A DNA stretch of 64,000 nt from positions 1-64,000 of the forward strand of contig JAVJSN010000017.1 in NCBI GenBank assembly GCA_040219355.1, read 5' to 3'. Source of the DNA: MH13 sp040219355. Lineage in GTDB: Bacteria > Pseudomonadota > Alphaproteobacteria > Rhizobiales > MH13. The notes beneath the pieces were generated by a model. That model did not search any database and had not been told where the DNA came from. It worked only from the letters and a program-made list of their open reading frames with translations. Position numbers and translations under genes: made by a program. This document shows, piece after piece, positions 44,042-52,749 of this stretch. Position 1 is the first letter of the stretch. Each line of letters starts with the position of its first letter.

Positions 44042-45169
44042 TCAACGTTCTCCCGTGATCATGCGTCGGATGTAGGTGTTCAAGATCACCGCACCGAGCA
44101 GAATAACGCCAAGGAACACGCGGAAGAGCGAACTCTCCACCCCGGCGAAGAACAAGCCTTGCTGGACGACGCCGAAAATGAGGGCACCGAGCGCAGCACC
44201 GATGACCGAACCATAGCCCCCCGTCAGCAAGGCTCCGCCGATCACCACCGCGATGATGGCCTCGAACTCCTTGAGCAGACCGCGGTCGGCGCCGGCTGAG
44301 CCGAACTCGAAGATCTGGCACATGGCAAAGACCGTGGCGCAGAAGGCGGTGAACATGAACATCAGGATCTTCACGCGGTTCACCGGAACGCCGGAGTTGC
44401 GCGCGGATTCCGCATCGCCACCTGCGGCAAAAATCCAGTTGCCGAAGCGTGTCTTGGTCAACAGCACATGACCAAAGATCACCAGGCCGATGGCCCAGAC
44501 AACAAGCATCGGAATGCCGTCCACCACGGGCTGACCCTCGCGGGTGCCACGTTCGAAAGTGTCGATCAGGCCATTATTGCCGAGCCACACAAAGAACCCT
44601 TCGCCGACCTTGCCGCCAAAAATGGGGGCCAGCCAATCACCTTCGGCGGCCTCACGAATGCCGCCGATAATGGTTTTGTTCTCCACCGTTTGTGGAAGAA
44701 AAATCGTGAAACCGCGCAAGATGAACAGGAAGGCCAACGTCACGATGAAGCTTGGCAAACCGGTGCGGATAACGATGATGCCGTTGATCGCGCCGATGGT
44801 CAGGCACATTGCAAACGTGATCAGGATCGCGATCCAAACAGGCCAGCCCATTGTAACGGAAAAGATCGCCGTCATCATGCCGGCAAAGCCGATCATTGAG
44901 CCGACAGACAGATCAAATTCGCCGGCGATCATCAGAAGACATGCGCCAACGGCGATGATCATGAACTGGGCCGAAACGACCGACCAGTTGATCACACCCT
45001 GGGCGGCGAACATACCGCTGTCGAACGCGAACAGCAGGAAAAAGGTAAAGACGGCGATGGTGCCGACAATGCCGCCAAGCTCGGGACGGATCAGGGCTTG
45101 GCGAAAGCGGGATATCTCTTTGATCCGCTCATCGCTCTCAGCCGGTGTGGTGGAAGCTGTCTCAGACAT
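44042..45169 (-). CDS. Frc-type sugar ABC transporter permease
   Basis: 375-residue permease with a cytoplasmic leader of about 35 residues and roughly ten membrane segments. Family motifs: GEFDLSVGSMIGFAG near residues 87-101, RTGLPSFIVTLAFLFILRG and GDAESARNSGVPVNRVK (coupling loop). It is larger than RbsC and matches FrcC in size. It is separated from the upstream binding-protein gene by a perfect hairpin at 45261-45290, which would reduce its expression relative to the binding protein. Confidence 0.9.
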   Translation of the reverse strand: MSETASTTPAESDERIKEISRFRQALIRPELGGIVGTIAVFTFFLLFAFDSGMFAAQGVINWSVVSAQFMIIAVGACLLMIAGEFDLSVGSMIGFAGMMTAIFSVTMGWPVWIAILITFAMCLTIGAINGIIVIRTGLPSFIVTLAFLFILRGFTIFLPQTVENKTIIGGIREAAEGDWLAPIFGGKVGEGFFVWLGNNGLIDTFERGTREGQPVVDGIPMLVVWAIGLVIFGHVLLTKTRFGNWIFAAGGDAESARNSGVPVNRVKILMFMFTAFCATVFAMCQIFEFGSAGADRGLLKEFEAIIAVVIGGALLTGGYGSVIGAALGALIFGVVQQGLFFAGVESSLFRVFLGVILLGAVILNTYIRRMITGER

Positions 45170-45260
45170 TGCACGCGACCTGACTGTTTTGAGTTCTGGA
45201 AGGCGGCAAGAAAAGCAGGCTGCCGCTTAAGCCTTAGGGGCCGTCAAAGGCCGAAGAAGA

Positions 45261-45290
45261 AAAAGGCGCCCCATCCATGGGGCGCCTTTT
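45261..45290 (-). terminator. Intra-operon attenuator between binding-protein and permease genes
   Basis: AAAAGGCGCCCC-ATCCAT-GGGGCGCCTTTT is a 12-bp perfect stem 12 bases past the binding-protein stop. Leftward transcripts run into TTTTTCTTCTTC, giving a proper intrinsic terminator. Partial read-through would let the permease and ATPase genes be expressed at a lower level than the binding protein, a common stoichiometry device in ABC operons. Confidence 0.85.
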
Positions 45291-45302
45291 CCGGGAGGTC
45301 GC

Positions 45303-46253
45303 TTAGCGGTATTCGCCAGCGAATTCTTCCACCAGTTCAAGACCTCCAGCGGTCACAAAGCCTGGGCCGGAGTTGATGTTGTTGCCTGGCAGCACGCCGT
45401 AACGGTCATAATTGGCCAAGATGACAACTGGCAAATAGGCCTGCAGGAAGGGCTGCTGGTCGATGCCCCACTCGATGATGCCGTCTTTGATGGCCTGCAC
45501 GATTTCATCGCCCAGATCGAACGTTCCAAAGTGGATGTCACCGGCCATGCCATTTTCCTGCAACGCCTGGATTGTCGGGTTTGCCGACACAGGGCCGAGG
45601 GTCAGGATGCCATCGGTTTCAGGGTTGGCGGACAGATACGCCAGAACCTTGTTTTTGATTTCTGCGGGGTCAGTGCCCGAATCCATCATGGAGTTACCAA
45701 GATCAACGCCCAAGCCATCGGCATAGCCGCGGCAGCGTTCGCCAACGGTTGGCTGTTGGATGGCGTGGTTGACACACAGGAAGCTTGTCACGCCTTCGCC
45801 AGCCGCGCGCAGACCTGCTGCGTAACCAGCATCATATTCAGGCTGACCAACATACATCAGCGCACCCACTTCGCGGGCCTGCTCTGGTGTGCCGGTGTTC
45901 ATGATGATGACGTTGATGCCTTGGTCAACAGCGTCGGTGATGGGGCCTTGCAGCACATCAAAATCAGCCAATGTGGTGATGATGCCATTGGGGCCGGAGG
46001 CGGCGGCCTGCTCAATGATACGCGCCATATCGGCGATATCACCGGTTGGCGGGTTACGGTACTCAACTTCAACGCCCATCTGCTCGCCTGCGAGCGCGAT
46101 GCCGTTTTTGATGGTGTTCCACCAGCTATCTGAATCAGGAGCGTGGCTGACAAGCACATAGCGCTCGCCTTCAGCCGAGGCGGTGGTTGCAGTCATCAAC
46201 GGTGCGGCGATGACCGCCGTTGCAATGGCGAGTTTCGCGAGAAGCGACTTCAT
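45303..46253 (-). CDS. Frc/Rbs-type periplasmic sugar-binding protein, probable inositol importer subunit
   Basis: 316-residue type I periplasmic binding protein with signal peptide (cleavage near TASAEG, about residue 28). Motifs: YVLVSHAPDSDSWWNTIKNGI, GPNGIITTLADFDVLQ, INVIIMNTGTPEQA, and GILTLGPVSANPTIQAL. It starts at ATG 46253 with GGGAGGAC upstream. The longer frame to 46430 runs through the LacI operator at 46338-46355. First gene of the importer operon. The shared operator with iolD suggests myo-inositol as ligand. Confidence 0.9.
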   Translation of the reverse strand: MKSLLAKLAIATAVIAAPLMTATTASAEGERYVLVSHAPDSDSWWNTIKNGIALAGEQMGVEVEYRNPPTGDIADMARIIEQAAASGPNGIITTLADFDVLQGPITDAVDQGINVIIMNTGTPEQAREVGALMYVGQPEYDAGYAAGLRAAGEGVTSFLCVNHAIQQPTVGERCRGYADGLGVDLGNSMMDSGTDPAEIKNKVLAYLSANPETDGILTLGPVSANPTIQALQENGMAGDIHFGTFDLGDEIVQAIKDGIIEWGIDQQPFLQAYLPVVILANYDRYGVLPGNNINSGPGFVTAGGLELVEEFAGEYR

Positions 46254-46337
46254 GATTGTCCTCCCAGACAATTGTGGTTGTTCTTTTTGAGAGGGGTTGA
46301 TCCCCTTCACGATGGAGAAAAGCACAGCGCAACCAAA

Positions 46338-46355
46338 TTTGCAACCGGTTGCAAA
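46338..46355. promoter_or_regulatory. LacI-type operator TTTGCAACCGGTTGCAAA (importer/lacI divergent region)
   Basis: A perfect 18-bp palindrome between the binding-protein gene (start 46253, leftward) and the LacI gene (start 46425, rightward). The central CG and the A/T-flanked arms are typical of LacI-family operators. The same core TTGCAACCGGTTGCAA recurs at 52750-52765 in front of the inositol genes. Confidence 0.85.
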
Positions 46356-46424
46356 ATTGATGCTACAAAGACGTTCTGTCAGGTGATAGGTCAAACGCTT
46401 TGAGACCCGCAGTATGAGGGGAAT

Positions 46425-47483
46425 ATGCATGAGCAGCGCGCGGAAACGGCGCGTCTAAACCTGCGATGCGTATGGGCTGGAATGAATGTAACGTTGAAAG
46501 ATGTGGCGCTGCGAGCCGGTGTCTCTCGCTCTGCAGTCTCGCGCACATTCACCGATGGCGCATCGGTGTCCGCCAAGATGCGCCAGAAGGTTGAGCGCGC
46601 CGCGCGCGAGCTTGGCTATCACCCCAATGCGTTGGCCTCCAGTCTCACCACCGGTCGCACCAAGCTGATTGGACTTATCTCCAACAACTTCCACAACCCA
46701 ATTTTTTTGCAGGTCTTTGATCTGTTCACCCGTGGCCTTCAGGAGCGTGGACTGCGGCCGCTTCTGGTTAATCTGAGCGATGAAACCGATCCCGAAAAAT
46801 CAGTGCGGATGGTCCGGCAATACTCCGTTGATGGTGTAATTGTTGCCTCCTCCACGCTAAGTCCAGATTTTGCCAAAGCCTTCAAGGAGGCAGGCATTCC
46901 CGTCGTGCATTCCTTTGGGCGCCACACCACCAGCCCTAAAGTGCATGTCGTCGGCATCGACAATGTGGAGTGCGGGCGTATGGCCGCGCGCGCATTGATG
47001 GAATGCGGGTACACAGATGTGGGTTTCTTGGGCGGACCGGAGTCAGCCACCTCCACGCAAGATCGCTACACCGGCTTTACCACCGAGATCGCGCGCCATT
47101 CTGGCATCAAGCTGCGCTACAGTTTTGCCAAAGCCTATTCGTTCGATGCAGGCCGCGATGAGATGACGAGGCTTCTGAAAGATCAAAGCGCGATGGCGCA
47201 GGCCTATTTCTGCGGTGATGATGTGCTGACCATTGGCGCGCTGTCCGCGCTGCAAAAGGCGGGCAAAAAGGTGCCAGACGATGTCGGGCTCATCGGCCTC
47301 AATGATATGGAAATGGCGCGTTGGGAGAACATTGACCTCACGACCATTCACCAGCCGATTGCGCAGATCGTCAGCTCATCGATTGAGCTTGTGGTCTCCA
47401 TGCTCGAAGAGCCAGACCGCTATCCCGAAGCACGTTTATTTCCTTGCCGCGTGGTCCGAAGGGGGACCTTGCCGATAGTCTAG
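46425..47483 (+). CDS. LacI-family transcriptional regulator of the importer and inositol genes
   Basis: 352 residues: helix-turn-helix VTLKDVALRAGVSRSAVSRTFTDGASVS (about 22-49), hinge helix region with GYHPNALASSLTTGRT, and a periplasmic-binding-like effector domain (LIGLISNNFHNPIF onward). ATG 46425 has GAGGGG just upstream with short spacing; ATG 46482 would start right at the DNA-binding domain and is possible. It should repress through the palindromes at 46338-46355 and 52750-52765 and release in the presence of inositol or a derivative. Rhizobial inositol regulators such as S. meliloti IolR are usually of the RpiR type, so this is a different solution. Confidence 0.88.
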   Translation: MHEQRAETARLNLRCVWAGMNVTLKDVALRAGVSRSAVSRTFTDGASVSAKMRQKVERAARELGYHPNALASSLTTGRTKLIGLISNNFHNPIFLQVFDLFTRGLQERGLRPLLVNLSDETDPEKSVRMVRQYSVDGVIVASSTLSPDFAKAFKEAGIPVVHSFGRHTTSPKVHVVGIDNVECGRMAARALMECGYTDVGFLGGPESATSTQDRYTGFTTEIARHSGIKLRYSFAKAYSFDAGRDEMTRLLKDQSAMAQAYFCGDDVLTIGALSALQKAGKKVPDDVGLIGLNDMEMARWENIDLTTIHQPIAQIVSSSIELVVSMLEEPDRYPEARLFPCRVVRRGTLPIV

Positions 47484-47587
47484 GCGGCGATTCTGGCGCA
47501 TAGCCATAGGCGAGACCTCATGTCTGTGGCCCAGAAATCGGTCGTTATGGCGGCGTGTTTCGTTGGGCTATCTTAAGAACGGTCCAT

Positions 47588-48709
47588 CTAATTTTCGCAG
47601 TGCCCAGCCAGATCAATGGCCAGGACTTGCTCCGCGTCGGTATCGGCAATGTAGACGCGGCCATCTCGGCCTACGGCAATATCGTGCGGGAGCAGAAAAT
47701 CCTCCGGTCCATCAACGGTATTTCCCCAACGCCCTATTGGAATGCCGTCTTCTGAGAAAACAGAAAACCCAGCGCGCATGTTAGGCGAGAAGTTGTCATC
47801 CTTTAGGTCGAGGCTATCACCGCCGTCAGCGATGTAGAGACAGCCATTTGCGGCAACGTCCACACCGTACGGACGTCCGGCGAAAGCACCGCTGATCACA
47901 CGCATCAACACGCCATCATCTGAAAATACTTGCACGCGAGCGTTGCGACGGTCCGCCACGTAGATATGACCGGCGCTATCGGCGCTGATACCGTGGGGCA
48001 AATGGAATGCCCCGGGCTCAGAGCCGCGCTTATTGATCTGCCAAACAAGATTCCCGCTGGCGTCGAACACGGCAAGCCTGGAGTTTCGATATCCGTCCGT
48101 GACGGCAAAGCGTCCATTGGCCAGCGGGACGACATCCGTCGGCCGAGCAAATGTATTGTCGTCCATTGGCACAGGTAGCCGCGTGAACACGTTACGCAAG
48201 CGCAGTAAGGCTTCCAGGTAGAATGGGTAGGGCTTGCCGTAGATGGCGATCAACCGGCCGGTTGTGTCCAGATGCGCGACAATATTGAGCGATACATCGG
48301 CAACCCAGATTGAACCATCCGCCGCCACGGACATTCCATGCGGACTGACAAACAGTCCGGCACCAAATCGTTCGATAATCTCTCCCGTTTCGACATCCAG
48401 ACGAAAGATTACCGGTTCATTGATCGGAGTATCGTCAACGCCAAAGGCGCGGTTTGCGCGGTGCAGGACATAAACGCTTCCGTCAGGCCCTATCGCAACG
48501 GCTGTGACAATTGCGCCATCCTCTTCCTCATGTGAAGGCCAAAAGACTTGGCTAGAAAAAGAGATGTCAGGCGTGGGTGTGGTGGTGCTTTCCATTGCAT
48601 TGACCGGGACAATGCTGGCCGTGTCCGTCGCCCCCCACCACAGGGCGAGCCCAACACAGATGACCAATCCAAAACTGGCCACCTTGATCTTGCGTTTGGA
48701 TGTTTTCAT
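47588..48709 (-). CDS. NHL-repeat protein resembling peptidylglycine alpha-amidating lyase (PAL)
   Basis: 373 residues with an N-terminal membrane or signal segment (about 10-26) and a six-bladed propeller of NHL repeats. Several blades match the PAL pattern: SPHGMSVAADGSIWVADVS, PTDVVPLANGRFAVTDGYRNS, LPHGISADSAGHIYVADRRN and LPHDIAVGRDGRVYIADTD, with His/Asp positions that hold zinc and substrate in PAL. It is probably a periplasmic, membrane-tethered protein. True lyase activity in bacteria is unproven and it may only be a binding propeller. It lies between the LacI gene and the inositol block without a clear functional link. Confidence 0.75.
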   Translation of the reverse strand: MKTSKRKIKVASFGLVICVGLALWWGATDTASIVPVNAMESTTTPTPDISFSSQVFWPSHEEEDGAIVTAVAIGPDGSVYVLHRANRAFGVDDTPINEPVIFRLDVETGEIIERFGAGLFVSPHGMSVAADGSIWVADVSLNIVAHLDTTGRLIAIYGKPYPFYLEALLRLRNVFTRLPVPMDDNTFARPTDVVPLANGRFAVTDGYRNSRLAVFDASGNLVWQINKRGSEPGAFHLPHGISADSAGHIYVADRRNARVQVFSDDGVLMRVISGAFAGRPYGVDVAANGCLYIADGGDSLDLKDDNFSPNMRAGFSVFSEDGIPIGRWGNTVDGPEDFLLPHDIAVGRDGRVYIADTDAEQVLAIDLAGHCEN

Positions 48710-48913
48710 GTTTGCGGTTCGCAGTGTTTTAATAGCCGTATCTCACCATACCACTGACAATGACCGCCCTGCGAACAGTCGCGCAGCCGGATGGCTGCGC
48801 CGGCCCTGCACTTATCGATTTTGGCTGCTGTGACGACCGTTGAGACCACCGGGCATCTGCAACCCAGAAAAATCACTTAACCATCCAAATCAAAACCTAC
48901 TATCGGCTGGATC

Positions 48914-49438
48914 ATGGCTTACGACTACGACAAATTGTATGGCGAAACGCAAAATGCTCTGGGAGAGCCAAACCCGGTTTTTGCCAAATTTTTCGACGAG
49001 TTTGAACGACGAGGTGCGCGAGTCCTAGACGTTGGATGTGGGCAAGGCCGCGATGCTTTGCTCATCGGGAGACAAGGGCACATGGTGGTTGGTGTCGACA
49101 TCTCCGCCAATGGCATCCGAGACTTCCTAGCAGCAGCAGCCAAGGAGCACATGGTTGTGGAGGGCATCGTTGCCGATATCACAACCTACACTCCCGAAGG
49201 AAAGTTTGATGTCATCTTGATTGATCGAACATTGCATATGCTGCCCAAGGAGCAGCGATTATCCGTATTGAATCGGCTATGCGATCACGTTGATGAAAAC
49301 GGTTGGGTTTTGATTGCTGACGATGCGTCAAACATCGATGGCTTGAAACACATTGTCTCAAGCCATCCCCTCAATTGGACGATTCAAACTCCAAGACGCG
49401 GGTACTTGTTCGCCCATCGCACGTCGTGTCCAGAGTAG
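48914..49438 (+). CDS. Class I SAM-dependent methyltransferase
   Basis: 174 residues with a single Rossmann methyltransferase domain: motif I VLDVGCGQGRDALLIGRQGH (about 38-57) and VVGVDIS for the acidic residue binding SAM ribose, then VADITTY and FDVILIDRTLHML. Size and GRDA-type motif I resemble TehB/thiopurine-like small-molecule methyltransferases. The substrate is unknown. The gene appears more AT-rich than its neighbours, and its stop codon overlaps a tRNA T-arm-like sequence (49435-49451), so it may have been acquired. Confidence 0.82.
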   Translation: MAYDYDKLYGETQNALGEPNPVFAKFFDEFERRGARVLDVGCGQGRDALLIGRQGHMVVGVDISANGIRDFLAAAAKEHMVVEGIVADITTYTPEGKFDVILIDRTLHMLPKEQRLSVLNRLCDHVDENGWVLIADDASNIDGLKHIVSSHPLNWTIQTPRRGYLFAHRTSCPE

Positions 49439-49487
49439 GTTCAAATCCTACGCTTGTCAGCCCAAAGGCATATTTCGTCGACCGCCC

Positions 49488-50645
49488 CTACCGAAACATC
49501 GGCGGCCTTGCATCCACCCAGGCCCCGTTCTGTTTCGCCGATTCGACACTGGCGTAAACCGCCGCCATCGAGCGCAAACCATCCTCAGCTTTGGGGAAGT
49601 GGTTGGCTACTGGATCGATGGCCTCGCCAGATGTCTGCGCCCTGATCGCCGCTGCTAGATCGACATAGATGTTCGCCACTGCCAGCGGGAAACCTTCCGG
49701 ATGGGCAATCGGCACACGGCTTAAGCGCGCGGCCATGTCGGAGATGCCAGCCTCACCCTTTTCGATGATCTGCGTGCGCCCGCCAAGCGGCGTCCAATAG
49801 GCTTGGTTGGGTTGTTCCGACGCCCAGCGCAGCCCGCCTTTTTCACCGAAGATCTGGATGTCGAGGCCATGCTGACGGCCGAGCGCAATCGTCGACGTCC
49901 AAAGCCGTCCCACGGTGCCCCTGGCGGTGCGGAAGTTCACCATCGCATCGTCTTCCAGCACCCGGCCTGAAACGGTGGAGGCGAAATCGGCCGACAGTTT
50001 TTCAACCTCGTCAGCGGTGATGAAGCTTGCCAGATGCAGCGCGTGAATGCCGCAATCGGCCATCTGACCCGACACGCCGGCCTGCACCGGGTCGTAGCGC
50101 CAGCGCACACGCGGATTATCCGCGTCATCGCCCGCCGCGTGGTGGCCATGGCTGAAATTGGCCACAACCGTGCGGATGGCGCCAAGGTCTCCGGCGTCCA
50201 CCATGTGCCGCATGTGACGGATCATCGGGTAAGCACTGTAGGCGTAGTTCACCGCACACACCTTGCCGGATGCCTTGGCGGTGCGCACTATGTCCTCGCC
50301 TTCTTCGACCGTCATCGTCATCGGCTTTTCGCAGAGCACGTGAAAGCCTGCCTCAAGAAACGCCTTGGTGATTTCATAATGGGTGGAATTCGGCGTTGCG
50401 ACAGTGACCAGATCGATGCGATCGGGGCGAACCGTTTCGCCTGCCAGCATCTCTTTCCAGTCGCCATAGGCGCGGTCGGGTTCGATCCCCAGCTCCCGGG
50501 CAAAAGCGCGCCCAGCCTCCGGGTTGTGGTCCAGCGCGCCGGCCATCATGGAAAAATGCCCATCGGCCATTGCGCCCATCCGGTGGGCTGGGCCGATCTG
50601 GCTGCCCTTGCCGCCGCCGACCATGCCCCAACTCAGTCGTGCCAT
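49488..50645 (-). CDS. Gfo/Idh/MocA-family oxidoreductase (inositol cluster)
   Basis: 385 residues: N-terminal NAD(P)-binding Rossmann fold (GMVGGGKGSQIGPAHR, unusual GGGKGS loop), CEKPMTMT with the conserved Lys of the EKP motif (about residue 106), and the C-terminal catalytic domain with GVSGQMADCGIHALHL carrying the Asp and His expected in active members. The family oxidises inositols and other sugars. It lies 12 bases after the IolE-like gene and belongs to the leftward inositol operon controlled from 52750-52765. Likely substrates are scyllo- or other inositol isomers. Not the same subgroup as IolG at 58390. Confidence 0.88.
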   Translation of the reverse strand: MARLSWGMVGGGKGSQIGPAHRMGAMADGHFSMMAGALDHNPEAGRAFARELGIEPDRAYGDWKEMLAGETVRPDRIDLVTVATPNSTHYEITKAFLEAGFHVLCEKPMTMTVEEGEDIVRTAKASGKVCAVNYAYSAYPMIRHMRHMVDAGDLGAIRTVVANFSHGHHAAGDDADNPRVRWRYDPVQAGVSGQMADCGIHALHLASFITADEVEKLSADFASTVSGRVLEDDAMVNFRTARGTVGRLWTSTIALGRQHGLDIQIFGEKGGLRWASEQPNQAYWTPLGGRTQIIEKGEAGISDMAARLSRVPIAHPEGFPLAVANIYVDLAAAIRAQTSGEAIDPVANHFPKAEDGLRSMAAVYASVESAKQNGAWVDARPPMFR

Positions 50646-50657
50646 GAATGCTGTCCC

Positions 50658-51551
50658 TTAAAAGCCGATGGAGGAAAGATAGTTGCGATTGGCCATTGCA
50701 TCGGCGAGCGGATTGGTGTTGCCGAGCGCCGGATCGCAGTCCTGCTCGACGGTGCACCAACCCTCGAAGCCGGCATTCAGCAGAACCTGGCGAACTGCTG
50801 GAAAATCCACATCCCCTTGCCCAAGATTGCAGAAAATGCCCTGACCACACGCATCGTAAAAGCCGGTGCTCTTGGCGATTACATTGGCCTTCACGGCAGG
50901 ATCGATATCCTTGAAGTGCATGTAGCTGATGCGGTCGATGTGTCGCTTCATAAAGGCGACCGGATCGAAGCCGGCATAGGAGTGGTGGCCCGTATCGAAG
51001 CAGATTTTGAGAATGCTGTCGTCCACCTCGTCGAGCAGGCGCTCCAGCTCCGGCTCGAAATCCATAAAGCCCGCTGCATGGGCATGGATACCAACGGTCA
51101 GGCCAAACTCCTCGGCCCCCAACTTCGCCACATGGGCGATGCGGTCGCGATAAGCTGCCCACTCGGCCTGGTCCATTTGTTCGGCGGCATCGGCGCGCCC
51201 GGCGGTCGGTGCACGGCGTGGTGAGATGGAGTCGATGATCACCAGATGCTGTGCGCCGTGGGCGGTGAGCGCCTTGCAGGTGCGCACCGAGCCATCCAGG
51301 ACATCATCCCAGGCTGCCGGGTCGTGAAACGCGCGGAAGATCACGCCGCCAATCAACTCCAGATCGTGCTCGGCCAGCGCTTCGGCGACCTGTGGCGGGT
51401 CTTCGGGCATGAACCCAACCGGCCCCAGCTCTATGCCTTTATAACCTGCCTGGGCATTTTCTTTCAGCACCGTGCGCCAGTCCGGGTTGCGTGGATCGTT
51501 TGCAAATTCCACGCCCCAGGAACAGGGCGCGTTGCCGATTTTGATGGTCAT
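50658..51551 (-). CDS. IolE-like TIM-barrel sugar isomerase/dehydratase (probable inosose dehydratase or isomerase)
   Basis: 297-residue AP-endonuclease-2-type TIM barrel. It begins IKIGNAPCSWGVEF and contains GYKGIELGPVGFMP, GLTVGIHAHAAGF (metal His), CFDTGHHSYAG (metal Asp/His), SYMHFKDID and CTVEQDCD (metal Glu). These fit inosose dehydratase IolE or inosose isomerase IolI. No other IolE candidate exists in the window, so it probably supplies the dehydratase step, but its sequence is not a typical IolE. I start at ATG 51551, because the frame to 51641 overlaps the preceding dehydrogenase gene. Confidence 0.75.
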   Translation of the reverse strand: MTIKIGNAPCSWGVEFANDPRNPDWRTVLKENAQAGYKGIELGPVGFMPEDPPQVAEALAEHDLELIGGVIFRAFHDPAAWDDVLDGSVRTCKALTAHGAQHLVIIDSISPRRAPTAGRADAAEQMDQAEWAAYRDRIAHVAKLGAEEFGLTVGIHAHAAGFMDFEPELERLLDEVDDSILKICFDTGHHSYAGFDPVAFMKRHIDRISYMHFKDIDPAVKANVIAKSTGFYDACGQGIFCNLGQGDVDFPAVRQVLLNAGFEGWCTVEQDCDPALGNTNPLADAMANRNYLSSIGF

Positions 51552-51561
51552 TCTGTTTATC

Positions 51562-52686
51562 CTATGCCGAGCCGCCGTTCGCGCCGACTTCTGCCCATGT
51601 CTTGGTTTTGACGGAGGCCCGGATCGCCTCGATAACTTCACTCACTGCCAGACCATCCTTAAAGGTGGGCCAGACAGGCTCGCCGGTTTCAATCGCTTTC
51701 AGAAAGTCCCGCGCCTCAATGATGATTTGATCCTGATAGCCGGTCCCATGCCCCGGCCCCTGGCAGAAGGCCAGATAGTTGGGATGCGCCGGACCTGTCA
51801 GAATTTTGGTGAAGCCGCGCTGCGCCTCCGGCCCTTCAGCCTTGTAAAGCCACAGCGCATTCTGGTCTTCCTGATCAAAGCGGATTGCGCCTTGAGTGCC
51901 GTGGATCTCATAGGCGTAGCCCATCTTTCGGCCGGTCGCGATGCGGCTGAAGTAAAGATGACCCATCGTTCCGCGGTTGAATCGGCACATCATCTGGGCG
52001 TGATCATCATTTTTCACAGCCACGCCGCCGCGCGCTTTATGCACGGTTTCGAAATCGCCCATCACGCTTGCAATCGGGCCAAGCAGCGCAAGAGCGCAGT
52101 TGATCATGTGTGGCGCCAGATCGCCCAGCGTGCCCGACGCGTCGTCTGCGGTGCGCCAATTGGCAGGCAACTCGGGATCGGCCAAAAAATCCTCGGTGTG
52201 CTCACCGCGAAACCAGGTGACGTCGCCAATCACACCCTCTTCGATCTGCTGCCGGGCGTAGCTTGAGGCGGGCGTGCGGATATAGTTGAAGCCGACCATG
52301 TTGGGTTGGCCGGACTCTTCGGCTGCCGCGACCATCGCCCGCGCATCTTCAATGGACGCCCCCAATGGTTTTTCGCAAAACACTGGCTTGCCAAGCGCTA
52401 AAGCCGCCTCGGCGATTTCGCGATGAAAGGCTTGGGGTGAGGCAATCACCACCGCGTCAACGGCAGGATCATTCACCAGTTGCCGCCAATCAGCAGCGGC
52501 GCGCGCAAAGCCAAACGCATCGGCGTAGCGCTGTGCAGACGTGTGGCTGGAGGCGGCAATCATCTCCAAACGTGGACGCAACGTGGTCTCGAACACCGCA
52601 CCGACAGCGCTCATCGCAGCGGCATGGGCCTTGCCCATATAGCCGCCACCAACGATGCCGATGCCAATATCTCGGCCATTTTGCAT
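51562..52686 (-). CDS. Gfo/Idh/MocA-family oxidoreductase (first gene of leftward inositol operon)
   Basis: 374 residues with Rossmann motif GIVGGGYMGKAHA (near residue 10), CEKPLGA (EKP Lys near 98), and GTLGDLAPHMINCAL in the catalytic domain. Probably an inositol or sugar dehydrogenase. ATG 52686 has GGGAG 9 bases upstream; the frame to 52755 runs through the operator at 52750-52765 and is rejected. It heads the leftward unit that also includes the IolE-like and second Gfo/Idh/MocA genes, opposite iolD. Confidence 0.88.
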   Translation of the reverse strand: MQNGRDIGIGIVGGGYMGKAHAAAMSAVGAVFETTLRPRLEMIAASSHTSAQRYADAFGFARAAADWRQLVNDPAVDAVVIASPQAFHREIAEAALALGKPVFCEKPLGASIEDARAMVAAAEESGQPNMVGFNYIRTPASSYARQQIEEGVIGDVTWFRGEHTEDFLADPELPANWRTADDASGTLGDLAPHMINCALALLGPIASVMGDFETVHKARGGVAVKNDDHAQMMCRFNRGTMGHLYFSRIATGRKMGYAYEIHGTQGAIRFDQEDQNALWLYKAEGPEAQRGFTKILTGPAHPNYLAFCQGPGHGTGYQDQIIIEARDFLKAIETGEPVWPTFKDGLAVSEVIEAIRASVKTKTWAEVGANGGSA

Positions 52687-52749
52687 GGCGTGCGCTCCCG
52701 GAGATCCGTTGTTTCGGACGTGTTTTCTTCGGTTGATTATGAAAACATA

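Noticed and set aside
49365..49460. Complete tRNA gene around the T-arm-like sequence
   Set aside because: The acceptor complement GACAAGC and the D and anticodon arms are missing upstream, so at most a 3' fragment is present.
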